From Planctomycetota bacterium (GTDB lineage: Bacteria > Planctomycetota > B129-G9): 6,205 nucleotides of DNA. The position numbers were made by a program, and so were the translations under genes. Shown here in pieces: positions 1 to 6,199 of the stretch. Location of the stretch: the NCBI GenBank assembly GCA_030622295.1, contig JAUXGI010000071.1, positions 1 through 6,205 on the forward strand. Reading direction: 5' to 3'. The first letter of the stretch is position 1. Each line of letters starts with the position of its first letter. The notes beneath the pieces were generated by a model. That model saw only the letters and a list, made by a program, of their open reading frames with translations, was not told the origin of the DNA and searched no databases.

Positions 1-227
1 GCCCGCTCATAAACCTCCCGCCCCTCACTCATCCGCCTTATAATTCCCGCATTGGAGAGACGGTTTAGTTCGCGCCGTGCAGTGCCCGCGCTGGTGCCGA
101 CTATACGGGCTATCTGCCGCAGGTAAAATGACTCGTCAGTATGGCTGAAAAGCAGGGAGAGCAACGCCCGGCGTATCCTGCCGAAAAGCCCCGCAGCAAT
201 GTCATATTGTTTCTCTGTTGTTCTCAT
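1..227 (-). CDS. Winged-helix transcriptional regulator, N-terminal part (gene cut by window edge); probably a wHTH-nucleotidyltransferase protein
   Basis: The 75 visible residues begin MRTTEKQYDIAAGLFGRIRR and form a compact winged helix-turn-helix. A first helix (about 13-28, LFGRIRRALLSLLF) leads to an HTH at about 34-56 (FYLRQIARIVGTSAGTARREL), a following helix (NRLSNAGIIRR) and a wing (EGREVYER). The pattern 'LFG..R..lL.lLf....e.FYLRqIAR..G.s.gta.REL.rL..aGii' is what I know from small regulators with an ArsR/MarR-like domain followed by an MNT-type nucleotidyltransferase domain. The second half lies off the window, so the fusion is inferred. The ATG at 227 is the only reasonable start: the in-frame TGA at 249-251 closes the frame and no Shine-Dalgarno is present. 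The start lies 2 nt from a perfect palindrome that holds the -10 box, so autoregulation and a nearly leaderless mRNA are likely. Alternative: a plain ArsR-like regulator with no second domain. Confidence 0.8.
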   Translation of the reverse strand, partial: MRTTEKQYDIAAGLFGRIRRALLSLLFSHTDESFYLRQIARIVGTSAGTARRELNRLSNAGIIRRMSEGREVYER

Positions 228-229
228 AA

Positions 230-247
230 TGAGTACAATTGTACTCA
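230..247. promoter_or_regulatory. Perfect 18-bp palindrome, candidate operator of the winged-helix gene
   Basis: TGAGTACAATTGTACTCA is a perfect inverted repeat with no spacer. It sits 2 nt upstream of the start codon at 227 and contains the whole -10 hexamer of the promoter for that gene. A dimeric winged-helix protein bound here would block RNA polymerase, so autorepression by the adjacent gene is the simplest reading. That the neighbouring protein is the one that binds is inference. Confidence 0.7.
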
Positions 248-265
248 ATCAGGCCACAACGTCAA
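238..265 (-). promoter_or_regulatory. Sigma70-type promoter of the winged-helix gene
   Basis: Read on the minus strand, TTGACG (265-260, 5 of 6 to consensus) is followed by a 16-bp spacer and TACAAT (243-238, 5 of 6). Transcription would start about 7-8 nt downstream, near 230, leaving only about 3 nt before the ATG at 227. The transcript would then be effectively leaderless, which agrees with the lack of a ribosome binding site. Confidence 0.65.
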
Positions 266-464
266 CTCGTATGGGTAGAAACACGGTATCATACGCTGGC
301 AGGCGGGTCCGCAGGAGCGATGCCGTTTCATGCGCCAGTTTCGGCCTTGAGCCTTTAATCAGTTGAACGTCCTGGCGTGAAACAGCCGACGATTTTGAGG
401 AACCGTCATCTTGGGTAAACGCCATGTTAATAGACCGGGTCGGCCCTGAATAGTGTTCCTGCAT
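249..464 (-). pseudogene. Possible remnant of the N-terminus of a larger gene (unrecognised)
   Basis: An open frame of up to 71 codons (second ATG at 425). Its middle, SRQDVQLIKGSRPKLAHETASLLRTRL, looks like genuine protein and resembles the cytoplasmic run-in before a membrane helix in large planctomycete-type sensor or kinase proteins; this is recalled, not searched. After RTRL the expected hydrophobic segment is missing and the frame ends in an unrelated tail (PAYDTVFLPIRVDVVA). Neither ATG has a Shine-Dalgarno sequence, and the 3' end overlaps the promoter of the downstream regulator. A decayed gene fragment fits better than a working gene. It may equally be a chance frame; no function can be given. 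Confidence 0.22.
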
Positions 465-600
465 CGCTGACGTTGTCCCAACAGGTTCTGTTGTTCATTT
501 CCTTATGCCGGGAAATTACAACATAACGGCTTCCGTTTTTCATTCCCCGGACGCGGCGGGCCGACCGCAGGGAACCGACGAGCCATAAGCCTCTCCTCAT

Positions 601-870
601 TGTCAAGACCACAAATCGGTCGATTTAAGGTGTAGCCAGCGGTGGCTTTCCTACTCGCTTACTCTCCTACTTGCGGAGTGGGCGCATAAATACTTTCTCC
701 TTTCGCGAGCCCTTCAGGTATCCTTCAGGATAAACTTCGTCCCGACTTGTCGGGGCCTACTGCGGATTTCCCTTTGCAACTTTGTCACTCTGTTACTTTG
801 TCCCTCCGCCCGACTCGGGCGCTCGGGATAAACCACTTTGCTACTGAATAAAAAACTGCCTCAGGCGTGA
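601..870. repeat. Hairpin-rich non-coding element with short direct repeats
   Basis: This stretch has no credible gene but carries six short inverted repeats: AAATCG-gt-CGATTT (613-626), AGCCA-gcgg-TGGCT (634-647), CTCC-n7-GGAG (664-678), TATCC-ttca-GGATA (719-732), CCCGAC-tt-GTCGGG (741-754) and CGCCCG-act-CGGGCG (807-821). ACTTTGTC occurs twice (779-786, 795-802), with a third ACTTTG at 835-840. Such a mix of tiny hairpins and ACTTTGT boxes is typical of dispersed intergenic repeats in some environmental bacterial genomes. Whether it recurs elsewhere in this genome cannot be seen here. Confidence 0.4.
850..868 (-). terminator. Weak candidate intrinsic terminator for the M16/GT-C operon
   Basis: On the minus strand a small stem (ACGCC-TGA-GGCaGT, one bulged A) is followed directly by TTTTTT, about 120 bp after the stop codon of the glycosyltransferase gene. 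The U-tract is good but the stem is short and imperfect. The stronger hairpins further on (807-821, 741-754) lack a U-tract and could help stop or stabilise the message. Confidence 0.3.
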
Positions 871-987
871 CTACCCGCTGCTCTCTGTTATGTTGAAGGG
901 TTATGGTTTGAAGGGACATCGGGTCGGGGCTTGTGTCCTCAGCGGGTTTTTCGAAGCGTTGGGGCGGGAAACCGTTAAAAACGCACC

Positions 988-3405
988 TCAATCGCCTGAT
1001 GACTCCAGTTCCAGGCGTTCGATGGCGTTCCGCACGGCGACCTTGTTGACCGCCGGGTCGATACTGCTAAGCCAGTCCAGCCGGCGCCAGTGCGCGAGGG
1101 CCTCTTTGGAGTCTTTGCGGTCCTTGTCGCCTTCATTGGTGAAGTGCGGGTCGTAGTGCACGGCCATCTTGAACTCGAGTTCTCTCATGTGATTGACCGC
1201 GCCTCTATAGAATCTGTTTATCGACATGGCCCTCAGGACCAGCGATTCAGAGGCGGCGAGTTCCTTCTCTGAATAAGACCAATACTTATCCCGCTCCTTC
1301 TTGCGAGAAGCGGACTTCGCCTTCGCCTCGTAATCAATAGCGATAGTGGACCTTATCTTGGAACTGTTGACGAGGGGCTGTATTCCGCGCGGGTTCAACA
1401 TCGAGGAAAGGCAGTAGTTGGCGAGGGCCTGGAGCCTGTTGAGCCGCAACTCCCGGCGCATTTCAGCCTCATCACGTTCCGGGCGCTCGCCGTATCTGTG
1501 CTGGATTCTCAGCATTTCGGCCTCTTGTGAATGCACAACGCCGAGATTGTTGCAAATCCTGTTTGCCTCGAGGTGTTTGAAGCGTTTATCCGCGGTCAGG
1601 GCGGCGGCATGCAGATTGGACTCCGGCCGTATTAACTCCCACAAATCTTTCTGGTCATAGATTTCGGCAGTGGTGAGAAACATTTTCGCAAGGACAAGGT
1701 GCCGCGTCCGCTCCTGAACCTCTTCCTCAAGTCGTCCCGGGTCCTCAAGGATTCCCGCGGCTGCCCCATCCTTCATGCAGAGATACCCAAGCGCGTTGTA
1801 GGGCCGGGCCTTATCAGGCGACTTGCGGAGCGTGTCAGTCCAGAGGACCTTGGCGCTCCAGTATTGCTCGTTCCTCCGGCGCACACGCGCTGTGTTGCTG
1901 ACGAGAACGCCGGCAAGAAAGACAGTGACGATTGCCAGTGCGACGATTCGCATGGTCTGCGATTTGCGCAATCGCACGGCCTCCGTCAGCGCCACGCCAA
2001 CCGCCATGAAAATGCCCAGACTGGCCAGGTAAACGCGGTGCTCCGCCATCACATCGGCGAACTCCAGCACGCTGGAGGTCGGCAGCAACGCGACGAAGAA
2101 CCACATGATGCCGAACGCCGGCAGGCGGGCATACTTCTGAAGGACCAGCGCACCCAGAATCACCAAGAGCAGACCGACGAACGCCGTCGACAACAGGCGG
2201 CCGCCGCGACTCGCGCCGAAGAGCCCTATGTCCGGGTCAAGGTTGAGTTCAAGGGGAATGAATACCTTGCCGAGGTAATCCATTATCACGGAGCCCGACA
2301 CCTGCTGCGCCAGGTAGGCGTTGCTCAATTCCGTTCCTTCCCACCCGGACGCCTCACCTTGACCGACGGGAAGAATGACCAGCATCCTGAGGATGAAAAA
2401 CAACAGAAGGGTAATCAGGAATGGCGCGTGATACCTGAGGCTTCGCCGCATGTGCCCTTTCCGCCCGGCGCGAAATACGGCCGCCTCCGCAAGCAGGAGC
2501 AACAGGGGCAACACCGCTGCAAGTTCCTTGGTCAGGGCCGCAAGGCCGAAGAAGAAGTAAGACGCGAGCAGAAGCAAATCCCCGCGCCACTGTATCCTGT
2601 TCGGAAATATGACAGCCCCCAGAACAATGCCCGTGAAATAGAGCAGCGCCAGGACACCTGTCACCAGCAATGCGGGCGAGACCCCTCCCGCCTGCACCCC
2701 GCCCGGCCCGGTCGTAAGAACCGCCGTCGCCTTGTAAACCACCACCAGCAGCGGCAGCCCCGCGAGTACCCATGCGTAACTGCGCTTCTCCGGCTTTCCG
2801 CCTTCCCGGTCGTTTTCACGCTCGTAGCGCCGCATCTGATGCGATCTTGCATGGAGAAAGCACAGCATTGCCGCCAGCATGAACATGGCGCACATCGACT
2901 CGCCGCGCTGCACGATATAGGTGACCGCTTCCGTATGCAGGGGACAGGCGGTAAACAGCAGCGCCGCTATCAGCGCAGGAAAATAGGCCCCCGCCCAGCC
3001 GCTCCCGCCCCTCCCGACGCTCATGCGATACAGCAGGATAATCTTCCTGACAACAAAGAAGGCCAGGGCCGAAGCAAGAAAGTGAACGGCGATGTTGACG
3101 ACGTGAAATCCGAAGGGCGAGAATTCGTCGAGCGATTTCTTCTCCGTGTACTTGAAGTTCAGAGCGAAAGTGATTGAAAGAAGTGCGCGGAAAGGGTTGT
3201 AGGCGACGATACTTTCGACGTCCTTGCGGAGCATGCCCGGGTCTTCGAAGCGCAGGTGCTTTATGTTGTCGTTCTCGACGATGAAATGGTCGTCGTCGAA
3301 GACGAACGCTCCACCGACGGAATTCTCATAGCACGCCAGGGTCGCCCCGCCGATAAGAATTACGGCGACTGCACAGCGAATCAGTCGGGGCAGGAATCCT
3401 CTCAT
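988..3405 (-). CDS. Polytopic GT-C family glycosyltransferase, TMTC/protein O-mannosyltransferase-like, with helical TPR-like C-terminal domain
   Basis: About 805 residues from ATG 3405. It is a predicted inner-membrane enzyme that would use a lipid-linked sugar to modify a protein or glycan outside the cytoplasm; donor and acceptor are unknown. About 13 hydrophobic segments span residues 10-503. Family landmarks are the acidic first loop FVFDDDHFIVEN (about 34-45, with the DD typical of GT-C active sites), CPLHTEAVTYIVQRGE (about 154-169), LTKEL (about 291-295), WFFVALLPTSSVLEF (435-449) and AEHRVYLASLG (454-464). Residues 504-805 are soluble and helical; WTDTLRKSPDKARPYNALGYL (about 522-542) looks like a TPR, and the following helices are degenerate. 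The frame is open to 3456, but ATG 3405 is preferred: it overlaps the upstream stop as ATGA and has GAGGAAGGG (3420-3412) 6 nt upstream. It is third in a translationally coupled operon. Family assignment is firm, substrate is not. Confidence 0.83.
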   Translation of the reverse strand: MRGFLPRLIRCAVAVILIGGATLACYENSVGGAFVFDDDHFIVENDNIKHLRFEDPGMLRKDVESIVAYNPFRALLSITFALNFKYTEKKSLDEFSPFGFHVVNIAVHFLASALAFFVVRKIILLYRMSVGRGGSGWAGAYFPALIAALLFTACPLHTEAVTYIVQRGESMCAMFMLAAMLCFLHARSHQMRRYERENDREGGKPEKRSYAWVLAGLPLLVVVYKATAVLTTGPGGVQAGGVSPALLVTGVLALLYFTGIVLGAVIFPNRIQWRGDLLLLASYFFFGLAALTKELAAVLPLLLLLAEAAVFRAGRKGHMRRSLRYHAPFLITLLLFFILRMLVILPVGQGEASGWEGTELSNAYLAQQVSGSVIMDYLGKVFIPLELNLDPDIGLFGASRGGRLLSTAFVGLLLVILGALVLQKYARLPAFGIMWFFVALLPTSSVLEFADVMAEHRVYLASLGIFMAVGVALTEAVRLRKSQTMRIVALAIVTVFLAGVLVSNTARVRRRNEQYWSAKVLWTDTLRKSPDKARPYNALGYLCMKDGAAAGILEDPGRLEEEVQERTRHLVLAKMFLTTAEIYDQKDLWELIRPESNLHAAALTADKRFKHLEANRICNNLGVVHSQEAEMLRIQHRYGERPERDEAEMRRELRLNRLQALANYCLSSMLNPRGIQPLVNSSKIRSTIAIDYEAKAKSASRKKERDKYWSYSEKELAASESLVLRAMSINRFYRGAVNHMRELEFKMAVHYDPHFTNEGDKDRKDSKEALAHWRRLDWLSSIDPAVNKVAVRNAIERLELESSGD

Positions 3406-4703
3406 CGCTTGCCCTTCCTCGGGAGAACCGTGGAGACCACGCAGTTCTTCGGACACAGATGCGAACGCAGCCTCTCGTCGGCGTCGCTCAACCTCAGCCT
3501 GCTCAATACCCTGAAGTAGTCAAACACATTGACGCCCAGCATGTGGAAATGCGCAAAAAGCATCGCGCTGCTTTCGGGCGAATCAAACGTGCCCAGGAAT
3601 CCCCCTATCGCCTTTTTCTTTTTCCGGCGGAACTCCCGGGCATCAAGCCCGTTGCGCCGGGCACGTTCGAGGCCCTTCTCTATCGCCTCAACCAGCAATT
3701 GCGGACGGTCGGTGTCGCCCCCCACGGCGGAATATCCGAAACCCTCATAGGAACTGTACGACGCCGAAAACGTCCCGTCTATCAAACCCCGCGAATAGAG
3801 GTCGTTGTACAGGCGCGACGTCCTGCCGAGCAGCGTATCAATCACGAGGGCGGTAAGCACGTCTCTGCGGAAAAGCCCTCTGCGCGCCACGCGCGTGTCT
3901 TCTTCCTTGAAACCGATGAGCACCTTCGGTCTCGTCACCGGCATTCGATGAGTCACCGATTTCCGGGCCGGGCGCAGCGGTTCGTCCGGCATTATGCGGC
4001 GGATATTCCCGTCGTGGCTCTGCGCTGCGCCGCCGCCTCTGTCCGCGACCGCCGCAACTTCATCCGGGTCGATGCCCCCCGCAACCACCAGAACCATGTT
4101 GCCGGGATGGTAAAACGTGCGGTGGCATTCCAGCAGCAGGTCCCTGTCTATCCTGGCGACGCTTTCCAGCGTCCCGGCGATGTCCAAACGCGCCGGATGC
4201 CTGGCGTACATGGCCTGGAGCATGTTGAAGAAAAGGCACCAGTCAGGATTGTCGCGTTCCATCATTATTTCCTGCGCGATGATGGACTTCTCCTTCTCAA
4301 CGCCGCCCGGGCTGAAGTCCGGCCTGCGCACAAAACCCAGCAGCAGCCGCAAACACCTGTCGAAATTGTCCGTGCAGGAGAAATAGTATGTCGTACTGGT
4401 GAACGACGTCATGGCGTTGCATGAAGCCCCCAGCGCGCTGAACCGCTCTCCCACGTCGCCCTTCCTGCCCTCAAACAACTTGTGCTCCAGGAAGTGCGCG
4501 ATGCCTTCCGGCACCTCTACCTGCCTGTTCTCCCCCGGCGGCACAAACACGTTGTCCACGCTGCCGTACTTGACGGAAAGCAGCGCGAACCGCCGCGTGA
4601 AACCGGTCATGGGCCAGAAGAACGCGCGCATGCCGCAAGACAACTCGCCGGTATAAACGCACGACTTCAGTATTTCACTCTTTATCGCCTTCAGACGTTT
4701 CAT
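3402..4703 (-). CDS. M16 family zinc metallopeptidase, catalytic subunit (YmfH-like)
   Basis: 433 residues, the usual length for a single M16 half-clam subunit; no signal peptide, so probably cytoplasmic. The inverted zinc motif is HFLEH (H70, E73, H74) in VPEGIAHFLEHKLFEG, with E73 the catalytic base. The third zinc ligand is probably E145 in IIAQEIMMERDNPDW, by alignment with the family's conserved EEI/QEI helix. Further YmfH-type blocks are GDVGERFSALGASCNAMTSF (82-101), HPARLDIAGTLESVARI (169-185), FYHPGNMVLVV (197-207) and GGDTDRP (328-334). In the C-terminal half, at SRLYNDLYSRGLIDG (296-310), the usual Arg and Tyr of the R/Y pair are Tyr303 and Asp309, so substrate binding probably depends on the partner. 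ATG 4703 overlaps the stop of the upstream M16 gene (ATGA) and has only a weak ribosome binding site, so translation is probably coupled. Peptide substrate unknown. Confidence 0.9.
   Translation of the reverse strand: MKRLKAIKSEILKSCVYTGELSCGMRAFFWPMTGFTRRFALLSVKYGSVDNVFVPPGENRQVEVPEGIAHFLEHKLFEGRKGDVGERFSALGASCNAMTSFTSTTYYFSCTDNFDRCLRLLLGFVRRPDFSPGGVEKEKSIIAQEIMMERDNPDWCLFFNMLQAMYARHPARLDIAGTLESVARIDRDLLLECHRTFYHPGNMVLVVAGGIDPDEVAAVADRGGGAAQSHDGNIRRIMPDEPLRPARKSVTHRMPVTRPKVLIGFKEEDTRVARRGLFRRDVLTALVIDTLLGRTSRLYNDLYSRGLIDGTFSASYSSYEGFGYSAVGGDTDRPQLLVEAIEKGLERARRNGLDAREFRRKKKKAIGGFLGTFDSPESSAMLFAHFHMLGVNVFDYFRVLSRLRLSDADERLRSHLCPKNCVVSTVLPRKGKR
3412..3420 (-). promoter_or_regulatory. Ribosome binding site that decides the glycosyltransferase start
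   Basis: GAGGAAGGG lies 6 nt before ATG 3405, inside the end of the preceding peptidase gene. It favours this start over the earlier in-frame codon at 3456, which would put 17 poorly hydrophobic residues (MSEELRGLHGSPEEGQA) ahead of the first membrane helix. Confidence 0.7.
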
Positions 4704-5989
4704 TTCTTACCATCAGGAATCAGCAGATAAATCGTATCCACGGTCACTTTCCGGGCCAGCGCTTCCACGTCCGCCGGCTTGACCGCACGTATCTTCCTCG
4801 TCCATTGCTCCAGGGTCAAAACCACGCCGTTTATCATCTGGCTGTAATGTAAATTTATGAATTGCAGCGGCGAATCCAGACTGGAGCGCAGTCGGGTTGT
4901 CAGGCTCTTACGGGTCTTGGCCATGTCGTCACGCGATATACGGCCCTCCCGGAGGTCGCTCATCTGTCTGCGGATAATCCGCATCGCCTCGTCGAAGTCG
5001 CTCCCTTTCAGGCCGACGCCTATGAGCACCAGCCCCTTAGAGCCCTCAATAAAAGAATGGGCGTCATAGGCCAGGCCCGCCTCCTCACGAATACTGCGGA
5101 AGAGTCTGGAGTGCGAAAAGGCGCCCAGCAGGCCGTTGTAAACGACCGCCGCCGGGTAGTCCGCCTCGCGCGCCCCCGTGTATGTCCTGAGACCGATGCA
5201 CAGTTTCGCCTGTTCCACATCCTGCCTTTCCACCACCTTGCGCGCCCGTCGCGGTGAGGGCTGGCTCTCCATCCCGTCGAAAGAATACTCGCCCGCCCCC
5301 CGCCAGGCAAACATGCCCCGCACGCGATTGACCACGCGCCGTACGGCGACGTCACCCACCACGAAGACGTGCACGGGACGGGTCGAGAGCATTTCCCTGT
5401 GAAACTCGTACAGCCCTTTCGGGGTTATGCGGCCCACCGCTTTGACGTCCCCGTGCTCATAGAAGCGAAAACGCTCCTTTCTGCACATCTCCTCGATGCA
5501 GCGCCTCTGGGCGTACGCCATCCTGTCATTCATCAGGGAGGTTATCTTCGCACGGAGGTTGTGCTTCTCGCGCAGGACCAAATCGGCGGCAAAAGCGCCG
5601 TCCACGGCCAGCGGCCTGAGCAGAATCTCGCGCAGGAATTCAAATGCCCTGTCAAGCAGCGCGACCCTTCGCGGCAGGAAGTTCTCACCCGCCATCGTCA
5701 GCCGCATCGAGAGTATCTGCCTGCCGCCCATCCGCAACACGCCGCAGCCGAACGACGCGCCGTACATCCGCTCCAGTTGCGTGGCCAGGGCGCGCATGTC
5801 CGGATACATTGCGCTGCCTCGCCTGAGCACCTCCGCCAGAAGCGCCGCGTGCGTTGAGCGCTCGTCAAGTTCGCGCCCTATCATCAGGCATATCGTGGTC
5901 GTCTTGAACTTGCGCGTGGGCAGAACATGAGCCGAAACACCTTCGCCCGCCCTGAAGGATTGAAACTTGTAAGGATGTCTTTCCTGCAT
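4700..5989 (-). CDS. M16 family peptidase-like protein, non-catalytic partner subunit (YmfF-like)
   Basis: 429 residues, full length for a single M16 unit. The N-terminal fold is recognisable: PYKFQSF...GVSAHVLPTRKFKTTTICLMI (about 6-37), then LRRGSAMYPDMRALATQLERMYGAS (about 55-79), typical of the YmfF branch. Where active members have HxxEH it reads THAALLAEVLRRGS (46-59), so it cannot bind zinc in the normal way. The C-terminal half keeps the R/Y substrate-binding element intact in SRLFRSIREEAGLAYDAHSF (294-313), with R301 and Y308 seven residues apart. In known M16 heterodimers (mitochondrial processing peptidase, Sphingomonas SPH2681/SPH2682) one chain carries zinc and the other lacks it; this gene looks like the latter. 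No signal peptide is visible. ATG 5989 is the best start, although only a G-run lies upstream. It is first in the operon and overlaps the catalytic subunit by 4 bp. Confidence 0.87.
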   Translation of the reverse strand: MQERHPYKFQSFRAGEGVSAHVLPTRKFKTTTICLMIGRELDERSTHAALLAEVLRRGSAMYPDMRALATQLERMYGASFGCGVLRMGGRQILSMRLTMAGENFLPRRVALLDRAFEFLREILLRPLAVDGAFAADLVLREKHNLRAKITSLMNDRMAYAQRRCIEEMCRKERFRFYEHGDVKAVGRITPKGLYEFHREMLSTRPVHVFVVGDVAVRRVVNRVRGMFAWRGAGEYSFDGMESQPSPRRARKVVERQDVEQAKLCIGLRTYTGAREADYPAAVVYNGLLGAFSHSRLFRSIREEAGLAYDAHSFIEGSKGLVLIGVGLKGSDFDEAMRIIRRQMSDLREGRISRDDMAKTRKSLTTRLRSSLDSPLQFINLHYSQMINGVVLTLEQWTRKIRAVKPADVEALARKVTVDTIYLLIPDGKK

Positions 5990-6088
5990 ACGGCAGCCCC
6001 CGGTTGCCTTTTTCCTTCCGGCCTATCAAAACAAGCCCGTCCGAGTCGAAAAGCGAACCCCGGAAGTCGGTTATAGACTAAAAGTGGA

Positions 6089-6116
6089 ATTGTATCACAC
6101 AGGCATGATATTGCAA
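6089..6116 (-). promoter_or_regulatory. Probable sigma70 promoter of the M16/M16/GT-C operon, with inverted repeat over the -35
   Basis: On the minus strand TTGCAA (6116-6111), a 16-bp spacer and TACAAT (6094-6089) preceded by TGA form an extended -10 promoter. Transcription would start near 6080-6085, giving an untranslated leader of about 90 nt before ATG 5989. The -35 is part of an inverted repeat, TTGCA-AGAAA-TGCAA (6111-6125), which could be an operator. It is the best promoter match between the window edge and the first gene, but the -35 is only moderate. Confidence 0.5.
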
Positions 6117-6176
6117 GAAATGCAACACCGAGGGAGCATTAAAGAATTGCTGGTGGTTTGGGTCGGACCGCATGCA

Positions 6177-6199
6177 ATGGTGACTGTCCCCTTTACCCC
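6177..6199. repeat. Possible edge of a dispersed repeat (GGTGACTGTCCCC motif)
   Basis: ATGGTGACTGTCCCC followed by TTTACCCC matches, from memory, a motif seen in many copies in environmental bacterial genomes, often near REP-associated (Y1/IS200-like) transposases. The core GGtGAC-T-GTCcCC is an imperfect palindrome. Only one copy is visible and the rest lies beyond the window, so this is a resemblance and not a proven repeat. Confidence 0.3.

Noticed and set aside
427..612. 61-codon minus frame starting with GTG
   Set aside because: No ribosome binding site for its GTG or its internal ATG 600, no recognisable motif, and it overlaps both a better-supported small frame and the remnant frame.
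601..870. CRISPR array or tRNA gene in the spacer
   Set aside because: The repeats are short, different from each other and unevenly spaced, and no cloverleaf or T-loop consensus is present.
968..985. CGTT-aaa-AACG with a T-run as a terminator just after the operon
   Set aside because: The stem is only 4 bp and A/T-rich at the loop, and the T-run is inside the loop rather than after the stem.
785..1156. Open frames on both strands between the operon end and the hairpin block (68 codons minus, 88 codons plus)
   Set aside because: No ribosome binding site or protein-like composition. The minus frame runs through the repeat block and the plus frame is antisense to the glycosyltransferase C-terminus.
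1699..3177. 492-codon plus-strand open frame
   Set aside because: It is antisense to the glycosyltransferase, is very rich in Arg, Gln, His and Pro with no domain pattern, and exists because the high G+C opposite frame lacks stops.
3406..3456. Longer start (3456) for the glycosyltransferase
   Set aside because: It would overlap the peptidase gene by 55 bp and add 17 charged residues before the first membrane helix. ATG 3405 has a good ribosome binding site and an ATGA overlap.
3459..4424. 321-codon plus-strand open frame
   Set aside because: It lies fully antisense to the HFLEH peptidase gene, which has strong family motifs; the plus frame shows no recognisable fold.
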